64,000 bases of DNA from Rutidosis leptorrhynchoides (taxonomy: Eukaryota > Streptophyta > Magnoliopsida > Asterales > Asteraceae), in contig NC_092335.1 in NCBI RefSeq assembly GCF_046630445.1, positions 315,566,501 to 315,630,500 on the forward strand, given 5' to 3'. Under the pieces are notes generated by a model that made no database searches, was not told where the DNA came from, and was given only the letters and a program-made list of their open reading frames with translations. Below are positions 52,690-64,000 of the stretch, piece after piece. The position numbers were made by a program, and so were the translations under genes. How positions within the stretch are numbered: position 1 is the stretch's first letter; the number at the start of each line of letters is the position of its first letter.

Positions 52690-52720
52690 TAACGGGTAGG
52701 TACTACCCGAATTTAAACTT
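52690..52720 (+). other. PPT/LTR-start-like motif upstream of gag
   Basis: TTAACGGGTAGGTACTACCCGAA... resembles the purine tract plus LTR start seen elsewhere (TTTAACGGGTAGGTACTGTA.TGACCCG), minus a few bases; it also forms a CGGGTA/TACCCG hairpin. A similar motif is at about 1336 in element B. It may be an internal PPT-like site or the scar of an old junction. Confidence 0.4.
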
Positions 52721-52841
52721 ATAAAACGCTAATATGAAGAAAAAGCTTTTATAAATGAGTTCATATTATGCTACGAGATACTATTGACTACTCTTAATAT
52801 TCTGTATGATTAACTTGTTTTATTTGACTATTTTGAAGGAA

Positions 52842-53674
52842 ATGGCACCAACTACTCGATACACCTTGAATATGAGCGAAGAGGAATTTCGTGCCTTTCT
52901 TGCCTCAAACATAGCCGCAGTACAGGCCGCGCTACATACCAACAATAACCTTGGATCTAGCAGTACAGGAAATCGTGTAGGATGCACCTACAAAGAATTC
53001 ACTGCCTACAAACCTTTGGAATTTGATGGAACAGAAGGACCGATCGGATTGAAACGATGGATCGAGAAGGTCGAATCGGTGTTTGCCATAAGTAAGTGTA
53101 CTGAAGAGGACAAAGTGAAGTACGCTACGCATACCTTCACAGGTTCTGCGTTAACATGGTGGAAAACCTATTTAGAGCAAGTGGGACAAGATGATGCTTA
53201 CGCACTACCGTGGTCAGCATTCAAGCACTTGATGAACGAGAAGTACCGTCCTAGAACCGAGGTCAATAAGCTCAAGACAGAAATTAGAGGGTTACGAACC
53301 CAAGGATTTGATATTACCACGTACGAAAGACGATTCACATAATTATGCCTATTGTGTCCGGGAGCGTTCGAAGATGAGGAAGAGAAGATCGACGCGTTTG
53401 TGAAAGGATTACCGGAAAGAATCCAAGAAGATATAAGTTCACACGAGCCCGCCTCCATACAACAGGCATGTAGAATGGCTCACAAACTAGTGAACCAGAT
53501 TGAAGAAAGAATTAAAGAACAGAGTGCTGAAGAGGCCAATGTGAAGCAAGTCAAAAGAAAGTGGGAGGAAAACGGTGATAAGAATCACCAATACAACAAC
53601 AACATCAATTACAACAATAATCGCAACAACTATCCTAACAATCGCAACATCAATCGCAACTACAATAAATGGCC

Positions 53675-53705
<31 letters not shown>

Positions 53706-56700
53706 AACAGCAACTACAACAATCTTCTTAACAACGATAAAAACCGCAACAACAACAACAATCAGAAGCAGCTATGCCAAAGGTGTGAAAAGTATCACTC
53801 GGGGTTCTGCACCAAATTTTGCAACAAGTGTAAAAGAAATGGTCATAGCGCGGCGAAGTGTGAGGTCTACGAACTAGGGGTTAACAGAACGAAAGGAACA
53901 AATGGTGTCGGAACGAGTAATGGCGGAGCAAGTAGTGTCGGAGCAAGTTATGCCAATGTAGTTTGTTATAAATGTGGAAAACCGGGCCACATTATTAGAA
54001 ATTGCCCGAACCAGGAGAACACGAATGGACAAGGCCGCGGAAGAGTTTTCAATATTAATGCGGCAGAGGCACAGGAAGACCCGAAGCTTGTTACGGGTAC
54101 GTTTCTTATTGACAATAAATCTGCTTACGTTTTATTTGATTCGGGTGCGGATAGAAGCTATAAGAGTAGAGATTTTTATGCTAAATTAAGTTGCCCATTG
54201 ACGCCTTTGGATAGTAAATTTTTACTCGAATTAGCAAATGGTAAATTAATTTCAGCAGATAATATATGTCAGAATCGAGAAATTAAACTGGTTAGCGAAA
54301 CATTTAAGATTGACTTGATACCAGTAGAGTTAGGGAGTTTTGATGTGATAATCGGTATGGACTGGTTGAGAGAAGTGAAAGCAGAGATCGTTTGTTACAA
54401 AAATGCAATTCGCATTATACGAGAAAAAGGAAAACCCTTAATGGTGTACGGAGAAAAGAGCAACGCAAAGTTAAATCTTATTAGTAACCTGAAGGCACAA
54501 AAACTAATAAGAAAAGGTTGCTATGTTGTTCTAGCACACGTCGAGAAAGTACAAACTGAAGAAAAGAGCATCAATGATGTTCCCGTCGCAAAAGAATTTC
54601 CCGATGTATTTCCGAAAGAATTACCGGGATTACCCCCACATCGATCCGTTGAATTTCAAATAGATCTTGTACCAGGAGCTGCACCAATAGCTCGTGCTCC
54701 TTACAGACTCGCACCCAACGAGATGAAAGAACTGCAAAGCCAATTACAAGAACTTTTAGAGCGTGGTTTCATTCGACCAAGCACATCACCGTGGGGAGCT
54801 CCTGTTTTGTTTGTCAAGAAGAAAGATGGTACATTCAGGTTGTGTATCGACTACAAAGAGTTGAACAAACTTACCATTAAGAACCGCTACCCACTACCGA
54901 GAATCGACGACTTATTTGATCAACTACAAGGCTCGTCTGTTTATTCAAAGATTGACTTACGTTCCGGGTATCATCAAATGCGGGTGAAAGAAGATGATAT
55001 TCCAAAGACTGCTTTCAAAACACGTTACGGTCATTACGAGTTTATGGTCATGCCGTTTGGTTTAACTAATGCACCAGCTGTGTTCATGGACCTTATGAAC
55101 CGAGTGTGTGGACCATACCTTGACAAGTTTGTCATTGTTTTCATTGATGACATACTTATTTACTCAAAGAATGACCAAGAACACGGTGAACATTTGAGAA
55201 AGGTGTTAGAAGTATTGAGGAAGGAAGAATTGTACGCTAAGTTTTCAAAGTGTGCATTTTGGTTGGAAGAAGTTCAATTCCTCGGTCACATAATGAACAA
55301 AGAAGGTATTAAGGTGGATCCGGCAAAGATAGAAACTGTTGAAAAGTGGGAAACTCCGAAAACTCCGAAACATATACGCCAGTTTTTAGGACTAGCTGGT
55401 TACTACAGAAGGTTCATCCAAGACTTTTCCAGAATAGCAAAACCCTTGACTGCATTAACGCATAAAGGGAAGAAATTTGAATGGAAGGATGAACAAGAGA
55501 AAGCGTTCCAGTTATTGAAGAAAAAGCTAACTACGGCACCTATATTGTCATTGCCTGAAGGGAATGATGATTTTGTGATTTATTGTGATGCATCAAAGCA
55601 AGGTCTCGGTTGTGTATTAATGCAACGAACGAAGGTGATTGCTTATGCATCTAGACAATTGAAGATTCATGAACAAAATTATACGACGCATGATTTGGAA
55701 TTAGGCGCGGTTGTTTTTGCATTAAAGACTTGGAGGCACTACTTATATGGGGTCAAAAGTATTATATATACCGACCACAAAAGTCTTCAACACATATTTA
55801 ATCAAAAACAACTGAATATGAGGCAGCGTAGGTGGATTGAATTGTTGAATGATTACGACTTTGAGATTCGTTACCACCCGGGGAAGGCAAATGTGGTAGC
55901 CAACGCCTTGAGCAGGAAGGACAGAGAACCCATTCGAGTAAAATCTATGAATATAATGATTCACAATAACCTTACTACTCAAATAAAGGAGGCGCAACAA
56001 GGAGTTTTAAAAGAGGGAAACTTAAAGGATGAAATACCCAAAGGATCGGAGAAGCATCTTAATATTCGGGAAGACGGAACCCGGTATAGGGCTGAAAGGA
56101 TTTGGGTACCAAAATTTGGAGATATGAGAGAAATGGTACTTAGAGAAGCTCATAAAACCAGATACTCAATATATCCTGGAACGGGGAAGATGTACAAGGA
56201 TCTCAAAAAACATTTTTGGTGGTCGAGTATGAAAGCCGATGTTGCTAAATACGTAGGGGAATGTGTGATGTGTTCTAAGGTCAAAGCAGAGCATTAGAAA
56301 CCATCAGGTCTACTTCAACAACCCGAAATCCCGGAATGGAAATGGGAAAACATTACCATGGATTTCATCACTAAATTGCCAAGGACTGCAAGTGGTTTTG
56401 ATACTATTTGGGTAATAGTTGATCATCTCACCAAATTAGCACACTTCCTGCCAATAAGAGAAGATGACAAGATGGAGAAGTTAGCACGACTGTATTTGAA
56501 GGAAGTCATCTCCAGACATGGAATACCAATCTCTATTATCTCTGATAGGGATGGCAGATTTATTTCAAGATTCTGGCAGACATTACAGCAAGCATTAGGA
56601 ACTCGTCTAGACATGAGTACTGCCTATCATCCACAAACTGATGGGCAGAGTGAAAGGACGATACAAATACTTGAAGACATGCTATGAGCATGTGTTATTG

Positions 56701-57425
56701 ATTTCGGAAACAGTTGGGATCGACATCTACCGTTAGCAGAATTTTCCTACAATAATAGCTACCATTCAAGCATTGAGATGGCTCCATTTGAAGCACTTTA
56801 TGGTAGAAAGTGCAGGTCTCCGATTTGTTGGAGTGAAGTGGGGGATAGACAGATTACAGGTCTGGAGATAATACAAGAAACTACTGAGAAGATCATCTAA
56901 ATTCAACAACGGTTGAAAACCGCCCAAAGTCGACAAAAGAGCTACGCCGACATTAAAAGAAAAGATATAGAATTTGAAATTGGAGAGATGGTAATGCTTA
57001 AGGTTGCACCTTGGAAAGGTGTTGTTCGATTTGGTAAACGAGGGAAATTAAATCCAAGGTATATTGGACCATTCAAGATTATTGATCGTGTCGGACCAGT
57101 AGCTTACCGACTTGAGTTACCTCAACAACTCGCGGCTGTACATAACACTTTCCACGTCTCAAATTTGAAGAAATGTTTTGCTAAAGAAGATCTCACTATT
57201 CCGTTAGACGAAATCCAAATCAATGAAAAACTTCAATTCATTGAAGAACCCGTTGAAATAATGGATCGTGAGGTTAAGAGACTTAAACAAAACAAGATAC
57301 CGATTGTTAAGGTTCGATGGAATGCTCGTAGAGGACCTGAGTTCACCTGGGAACGAGAAGATCAGATGAAGAAGAAGTACCCGCACTTATTTTCAGAAGA
57401 TGAGCCAACAACTCCAATCGCTTAA
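52842..57425 (+). pseudogene. Gag-Pol polyprotein of element 2 with four in-frame stops
   Basis: A single frame of 1528 codons from ATG 52842 (AAATGGCACC), parallel to element 1: Gag (TWWKTY), an Asn-rich stretch (about 53585-53770), Cys/His motifs, protease DSGAD, reverse transcriptase FIDD, RNase H, integrase zinc region and core, chromodomain ([11 protein letters not shown]...FTWERED). Stops: TAA 53340, TAG 56295, TGA 56685, TAA 56898. The last three fall where element 1 has Gln (CAA), Arg (CGA) and Gln (CAA) codons, so C-to-T changes explain them. RNase H has VVANALSRK at 55902, where VVADALSRK carries a catalytic Asp. No frameshift separates the pieces. The element cannot make its own proteins. 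Confidence 0.92.
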
Positions 57426-57460
57426 AATTTCGGGACGAAATTTATTTAACTGGTAGGTAC
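57425..57460 (+). promoter_or_regulatory. PPT region of element 2 with inverted repeat
   Basis: AAATTTCGGGACGAAATTT (57425-57443) overlaps the gag-pol stop, as in element 1. ACTGGTAGGTAC precedes the 3' LTR. Confidence 0.7.
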
Positions 57461-60069
57461 TGTAGTGACCCGAACTTTTCCATGTTTATATTTATTAAAT
57501 GAAATTGATATTTACATGATTAAGTGTTTCCAACATGTTAAGCAATCAAACTTATTAAGACTTGATTAATTGGAATAGGTTTCATATAGACAAATGACCA
57601 CCCAAGTTGACCGGTGATTCACGAACGTTAAAACTTGTAAAAACTATACGATGACATATATATGGATATATATATAGTTAACATGATATTATAATAAGTA
57701 AACATATCATTAAGTATATTAACAATGAACTACATATGTAAAAACAAGACTACTAACTTAATGATTTTGAAACGAGACATATATGTAACGATTATCGTTG
57801 TAACGACATTTAATGTATATATATCATATTAAGAGATATTCATACATCATAATATCATGATAATATAATAATTTAAAATCTCATTTGATATTATAAACAT
57901 CGGGTTAACAACACTTAACAAGATCGTTAACCTAAAGGTTTCAAAACAACACTTACATGTAACGACTAACGATGACTTAACGACTCAGTTAAAATGTATA
58001 TACATGTAGTTTTTTAATATGTATTCATACACTTTTTAAAGACTTCAAGACACTTATCAAAATACTTCTACTTAACAAAAATGCTTACAATTACATCCTC
58101 GTTCAGTTTCATCAACAATTCTACTCGTATGCACCCGTATTTGTACTCGTACAATACACAGCTTTTAGATGTATGTACTATTGGTATATACACTCCAATG
58201 ATCAGCTCTTAGCAGCCCATGTGAGTCACCTAACACATGTGGGAACCATCATTTGGCAACTAGCATGAAATATCTCATAAAATTACAAAAATATGAGTAA
58301 TCATTCATGACTTATTTACATGAAAACAAAATTACATATCCTTTATATCTAATCCATACACCAACGACCAAAAACACCTAAAAACACTTTCATTCTTCAA
58401 TTTTCTTCATCTAATTGATCTCTCTCAAGTTTTATCTTCAAGTTCTAAGTGTTCTTCATAAATTCCAAAAGTTCTAGTTTCATAAAATCAAGAATACTTC
58501 CAAGATTGCAAGTTTACTTCCAAGTTTTCTAAATCCATTCCAAGTAATCATCCAAGATCAAGAAACCTTTGTTACTTACAGTAGGTTATCTTTCTAATAC
58601 AAGGTAATAATCATATTCAAACTTTAATTCAATTTCTATAAATATAACAATCTTATTTCGAGTGAAAATCTTACTTGAAATTGTTTTGGTGTCATGATTC
58701 TGCTTCAAGAACTTTCAAGCCATCCAAGGATCCTTTGAAGCTAGATCCATTTTTCTCATTTCTAGTAGGTTTATCCAAGGAACTTGAGGTAGTAATGATG
58801 TTCATAACATCATTCGATTCATACATAAAAAGCTGTCTTATTCAACGTTATAAACTTGTAATCACTAGAACATAGTTTAGTTAATTCTAAACTTGTTCGC
58901 AAATAAAGTTAATCCTTCTAACTAGACTTTTAAAATCAACTAAACACATGTTCTATATCAATATGATATGCTAACTTAATGATTTAAAACCCGAAAACAC
59001 GATAAATACCATAAAACTGGATATACGCCGTCGTAGTAAAACCGGGGGCTGTTTTGGTTGGGATAATTAAAAGCTAAGAAGAACTTTGATTTAAAAGCTA
59101 TACTTTTGGAAAAATGATTTTTATTATGAACATGAAACTATATCCAAAAATCATGGTTAAACTCAAAGTGAAAGTATGTTTTTCAAAATGGTCATCAAGA
59201 TGTCGTTCTTTCGATGGAAATGACTACCTCTTTCAAAATCGACTTGTAACTTGTATTTCCGACTATAAACTTATACTTTTTCTGTTTATATTCATAAAGT
59301 TAAGTTCAATACGAAACCGTGGCCACTGGAATCACTCAAAACGGATTAGAAACGAAGAAATGGCGAGTAAAACAAGATTGATAAAAACTACTCATTTTAC
59401 CTACGTGAAAGTTAGTAATAAATCTATTCCAACCATAACCTAATCAACTTATATTGTATATTATGTAATCTTGAGATACCAGAGACACGTATACAATGTT
59501 TCGACCTATCATGTCGACCCATCTATATATATATTACGGAACAACCATAGACACTCTATATGTGAATGTTGGAGTTAGCTATACAGGGTTGAGGTTGATT
59601 CCAAAATATATATATAGTTTGAGTTGTGATCAATACTGAGATACGTATACACTGGGTCGTGGATTGATTCAAGATAATATTTATCGATTTATTTCTGTAC
59701 ATCTAACTGTGGACAACTAGTTGTAGGTTACTAACGAGGACAGCTGACTTAATAAACTTAAAACATCAAAATGTATTAAAAGTTTTGTAAATATATTTTG
59801 AACATACTTTGATATATATGTATATATTGTTATAGGTTTGTGAATCAACCAGTGGCCAAGTCTTACTTCCCGACGAAGTAAAAATCTGTGAAAGTGAGTT
59901 ATAGTCCCACTTTTGAAATCTAATATTTTTGGGATGAGAATACATGCAGGTTTTATAAATGATTTACAAAATAGACACAAGTACATGAAACTACATTCTA
60001 TGGTTGAATTATCGAAATCGAATATGCCCTTTTTATTAAGTCTGGTAATCTAAGAATTAGGGAACAGAC
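57461..60069 (+). repeat. Element 2 3' LTR, first 2.6 kb
   Basis: Matches 47856-50489 or so. It stops after GGAACAGAC, where the 5' LTR continues ACCCTAATTGA, and element G begins instead. The remaining 0.66 kb lies outside the window. Confidence 0.88.
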
Positions 60070-61674
60070 TGTAACGACCTTGGATTTTCCAACGTTTATT
60101 TATTAATAAGTATTATTATTAATACGTGTGATTAAACGAATGTATGTCATTACATTTACATGTTGCCATGATTGCCCGAACTTGACTTTAATTGCCCGAA
60201 ACGTCTTTGTGACACCCGGAACTTGCACGAATAATATTTTCAAGTATTATTTACATTCATGATTAGTTTTATTAATCATTTTAATTAACTAAGGTTGTTG
60301 GTTAATTACTTGGGCTTTAAATGGATTAATTTGTTAATTAAGTGAACTTGGGTTTTAGTAGTGAAATGGACTTATGACTTTGGGCTTGTAAGCCCACCCT
60401 ACCTTTTAAGTGGACTTAGTTAGCCCACTCTTGCATATAAGTATCAAATTTGTTGGTAACTAGTTAGTTAACTTGTTTAGGAATCTAGTTAACTTGTTAT
60501 TCCCATGAAACCCCATCTTTTGTCCAACTTTTGAAACTTTAACACACTAATAACCAAAGAACAACTCCCCCCTCTCATTTTGCTGCAGAAACCGTGGCCT
60601 TAGGGCCACTAAATGGAGGTTTTGATTTCATTTTTACATTACTACTCACTCACAAATCCTCTCATTCAAACACACACACACTTACTTGCAAGAATCCTCT
60701 CATTTTTCCTCTCATCTTTTGCTCTAAAGTGTGAGTATTCTTTCAAGCCTTTCTCTCTTTTTTCTTGCTAAAACCGAATCCATTCATCTCATCTTCATCA
60801 ATCTTGTTTGTTGTCTACATGTCTTTGATTGTTACTTACATACTTGTAGTTAGTTATTTACTTACTTGGTTTCAAGAATCTAACTTACTAGTTTTATTCT
60901 TCATTATATCTTGTATTTATCAAGAACACTCAAGAACATAACTTACTAGTTATGGTTCTACATATACTTTCTTAAAAGATTGCAAGTTCATGTGTTGTGA
61001 AAGCATACTTGAAGTTCATGAAGTAAACTTTAAAGTTTACTTTCTAAAGATCAAACTTTGGTTTGAATCTTTAAAGTATGAACAACCATGAATAATTTAC
61101 TTGTTTATTTAGTTACTTGCACTTTAATTTGATGTTTGTTGGTTATTATTGGTCAAGTGTTACTAGTTAACCTTGATCTCATTAATCTTGAACTAAAAGT
61201 TAACTTTGAAAGTTCAAGAACACACAAATAAGTTTTCTTTAAAAATAACTTTGTATACTTATGCTTGATCTAGACTTTTGGGTCTTGGATCTTCAAGATC
61301 TAACTAAAGAACTATGTTCTACATCTTAAGATCTTGATTAGTTAATTTACTTTCAAGTTTGTAACTTGTTATTAGCTTTAAAGTTCATGTAGGTGTTAGA
61401 TCTAAGACTTTGATGTAACTTTGGTTCATCAAACTTCCTACAACTCTTAAGTGAGTTGTGCTTCATGTCTTAGACTTGCACTAGGGTTATGATGGTCAAG
61501 AATTGGTTAAGATGATGTAGATACATCAATGAGTTGTACACTTGAAGCTATATGCATCAAGGACGAGAACCATGATGAACATCAAGCACCAAGACCACCG
61601 GAACTCACTTAAACTTACTGTTTCTGTCCAAAACCTACTGACCTGCTGTTTCTGTAATAGACCAGTAGACCTGG
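60070..61674 (+). mobile_element. Element G: LTR start of a different gypsy-like family, interrupted
   Basis: Begins TGTAACGACCTTGG exactly where element 2's LTR breaks off, with left flank CAGAC. The start resembles Tekay-type LTRs, but the body is unlike the others here: CACACACAC, CT-rich stretches and a GTGGCC-TTAG-GGCCAC hairpin near 60594. No ORF is recognisable. It is cut at 61674 by element H, so only 1.6 kb of one LTR is visible. Identity as an LTR rests on the TG start and insertion geometry. Confidence 0.55.
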
Positions 61675-64000
61675 TGAAATGTCCCGTTCTTATTGATTAA
61701 AAATGTTCCATATTAATTGATTTCGTTGCGAGGTTTTGACCTCTATATGAGACGTTTTTCAAAGACTGCATTCATTTTTAAAACAAACCATAACCTTTAT
61801 TTCATAAATAAAGGTTTAAAAGCTTTACGTAGATTATCAAATAATGATAATCTAAAATATCCTGTTTACACACGACCATTACATAATGGTTTACAATACA
61901 AATATGTTACATCGAAATCAGTTTCTTGAATGCAGTTTTTACACAATATCATACAAACATGGACTCCAAATCTTGTCCTTATTTTAGTATGCAACAGCGG
62001 AAGCTCTTAGTATTCACCTGAGAATAAACATGCTTTAAACGTCAACAAAAATGTTGGTGAGTTATAGGTTTAACCTATATATATCAAATCGTAACAATAG
62101 ACCACAAGATTTCATATTTCAATACACATCCCATACATAGATATAAAAATCATTCATATGGTGAACACCTGGTAACCGACATTAACAAGATGCATATATA
62201 TATGAATATCCCCATCATTCCGGGACACCCTTCGGATATGATATAAATTTCGAAGTACTAAAGCATCCGGTACTTTGGATGGGGTTTGTTAGGCCCAATA
62301 GATCTATCTTTAGGATTCGGGTCAATTAGGGTGTCTGTTCCCTAATTCTTAGATTACCAGACTTAATAAAAAGGGGCATATTCGATTTCGATAATTCAAC
62401 CATAGAATGTAGTTTCACGTACTTGTGTCTATTTTGTAAATCATTTATAAAACCTGCATGTATTCTCATCCCAAAAATATTAGATTTTAAAAGTGGGACT
62501 ATAACTCACTTTCACAGATTTTTACTTCGTCGGGAAGTAAGACTTGGCCACTGGTTGATTCACGAACCTATAACAATATATACATATATATCAAAGTATG
62601 TTCAAAATATATTTACAACACTTTTAATATATTTTGATGTTTTAAGTTTATTAAGTCAGCTGTCCTCGTTAGTAACCTACAACTAGTTGTCCACAGTTAG
62701 ATGTACAGAAATAAATCGATAAATATTATCTTGAATCAATCCACGACCCAGTGTATACGTATCTCAGTATTGATCACAACTCAAACTATATATATTTTGG
62801 AATCAACCTCAACCCTGTATAGCTAACTCCAACATTCACATATAGAGTGTCTATGGTTGTTCCGAAATATATATAGATGTGTCGACATGATAGGTCAAAA
62901 CATTGTATACGTGTCTATGGTATCTCAAGATTACATAATATACAATACAAGTTGATTAAGTTATGGTTGGAATAGATTTTTTACCAATTTTCACGTAGCT
63001 AAAATGAGAAAAATTATCCAATCTTGTTTTACCCATAACTTCTTCATTTTAAATCCGTTTTGAGTGAATCAAATTGCTATGGTTTCATATTGAACTCTAT
63101 TTTATGAATATAAACAGAAAAAGTATAGGTTTATAGTCAGAAAAATAAGTTACAAGTCGTTTTTGTAAAGGTAGTAATTTTCAGTCGAAAGAACGACGTC
63201 TAGATGACCATTTTAGAAAACATACTTCCACTTTGAGTTTAACCATAATTTTTGGATATAGTTTTATGTTCATAATAAAAATCATTTTCTCAGAATAACA
63301 ACTTTTAAATCAAAGTTTATCATAGTTTTTAATTAACTAACCCAAAACAGCCCGCGGTGTTACTACGACGGCGTAAATCCGATTTTACGGTGTTTTTCGT
63401 GTTTCCAGGTTTTAAATCATTAATTTAGCATATCATATAGATATAGAACATGTGTTTATTTGATTTTAAAAGTCAAGTTAGAAGGATTAACTTTTATTTG
63501 TGAACAAGTTTAGAATTAACTAAACTATGTTCTAGTGATTACAAGTTTAAACCTTCGAATAAGATAGCTTTATATGTATGAATCGAATGATGTTATGAAC
63601 ATCATTACTACCTAAAGTTCCTTGGATAAACCTACTAGAAATGAGAAAAATAGATCTAGCTTCAAAGGATCCTTGGATGGCTTGAAAGTTCTTGAAGCAG
63701 AATCAAGACACGAAAATAATTTCAAGTAAGATTTCCACTCGAAATAAGATTGTTATAGTAATAGAAATTGAATTAAAGTTTGAATATGATTATTACCTTG
63801 TATTAGAAAGATAACCTACTGTAAGTAACAAAGGTTTCTTGATCTTGGATGATTACTTGGAATGGATTTAGAAAACTTGGAAGTAAACTTGCAATCTTGG
63901 AAGTATTCTTGATTTTATGAAACTAGAACTTTTGGAATTTATGAAGAACACTTAGAACTTGAAGATAGAACTTGAGAGAGATCAATTAGATGAATAAAAT
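61675..64000 (-). mobile_element. Element H: reverse-oriented LTR of the element 2 family
   Basis: From TGAAATGTCCCG the sequence is the reverse complement of the element 2 LTR end (51150 backward), continuing to the window edge at the equivalent of about 48810. The left flank CCTGG (61670-61674) would be a target duplication. The internal part is outside the window. The conserved block is at about 62017-62061. Confidence 0.88.

Larger units (their letters stand above)
47856..60069 (+). mobile_element. Element 2: Tekay-type chromovirus with F-box leader, decayed
   Basis: 5' LTR 47856-51150 (TGTAGTGACCCG...GGACATTTCA, 3295 bp), primer-binding site 51153-51164, a 1.69 kb leader with two ORF relics including an F-box gene, gag-pol 52842-57425 in one frame with four stops, PPT region, and a 3' LTR from 57461 interrupted at 60069 by element G. 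It is inserted in element F's LTR (left flank CCAAC). The two LTRs differ by scattered substitutions and small indels, for example seven codon changes in the homologous 109-codon stretches at 49517 and 59114, so it is clearly older than element 1. Confidence 0.9.

Noticed and set aside
62423..62686. 87-codon ORF also seen near 50136 and 59717
   Set aside because: LTR sequence of the element 2 family read in the antisense direction; no domain.

Overview
This window looks like nuclear DNA of a flowering plant (eudicot). The evidence is one intron-containing GAMYB-type R2R3-MYB gene with a miR159 target site, set in AT-rich DNA dominated by nested LTR retrotransposons. The recognisable Ty3/gypsy elements are chromoviruses with a C-terminal chromodomain and very long LTRs (2.4-3.7 kb), of the Tekay/Del kind. 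An Asteraceae-like host is my guess from the look of these LTR families, not something shown. All calls were made by reading; no search was run.

Layout. (1) 1-20126 is one nested block. Element A (internal end 7282-7753, LTR 7754-8622 plus 18267-20126) was hit twice: by non-autonomous element B (1-7281, 5' end outside the window) and by element 1, a complete and very young Tekay-type element (8623-18266, TTTTT target duplication, intact gag-pol). (2) 20127-23969 is the only extended non-LTR spacer. It holds a relic resembling a chloroplast ribonucleoprotein (cp33-like) RRM, a possible Helitron 3' end at 22165, then the promoter and leader of the MYB gene. (3) 23970-29179 is the GAMYB gene: three coding exons, about 538 aa. 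(4) 29180-31704 is its downstream flank. (5) 31705-64000 is a seven-deep stack. A broken Ty1/copia element was entered by element C, C by D (reverse), D by F, F by element 2, element 2 by G, and G by H (reverse). Each junction is visible where one sequence stops and a new LTR end (TG...) begins.

Most interesting points. Element 2, a chromovirus, carries in its 5' leader, between primer-binding site and gag, a sense-oriented F-box gene relic (51812-52500) preceded by another ORF relic (51229-51674). Its gag-pol is one frame with four in-frame stops, three of them C-to-T type. Elements A, B, C and D have internal regions without recognisable gag-pol in what is visible, yet share short LTR blocks, a PPT-adjacent inverted repeat and (B) a pre-gag motif with the coding Tekay elements, so they look like non-autonomous partners. 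The LTRs contain several unexplained arrays: palindromes with a GACGCCGTC core, GCTACAGT repeats, twin CATGCGATCGCAT palindromes, TTGAC (W-box-like) clusters, ACCCGTG repeats and a 31-bp minisatellite. The only likely functional host gene is GAMYB; the only apparently intact transposon polyprotein is that of element 1.
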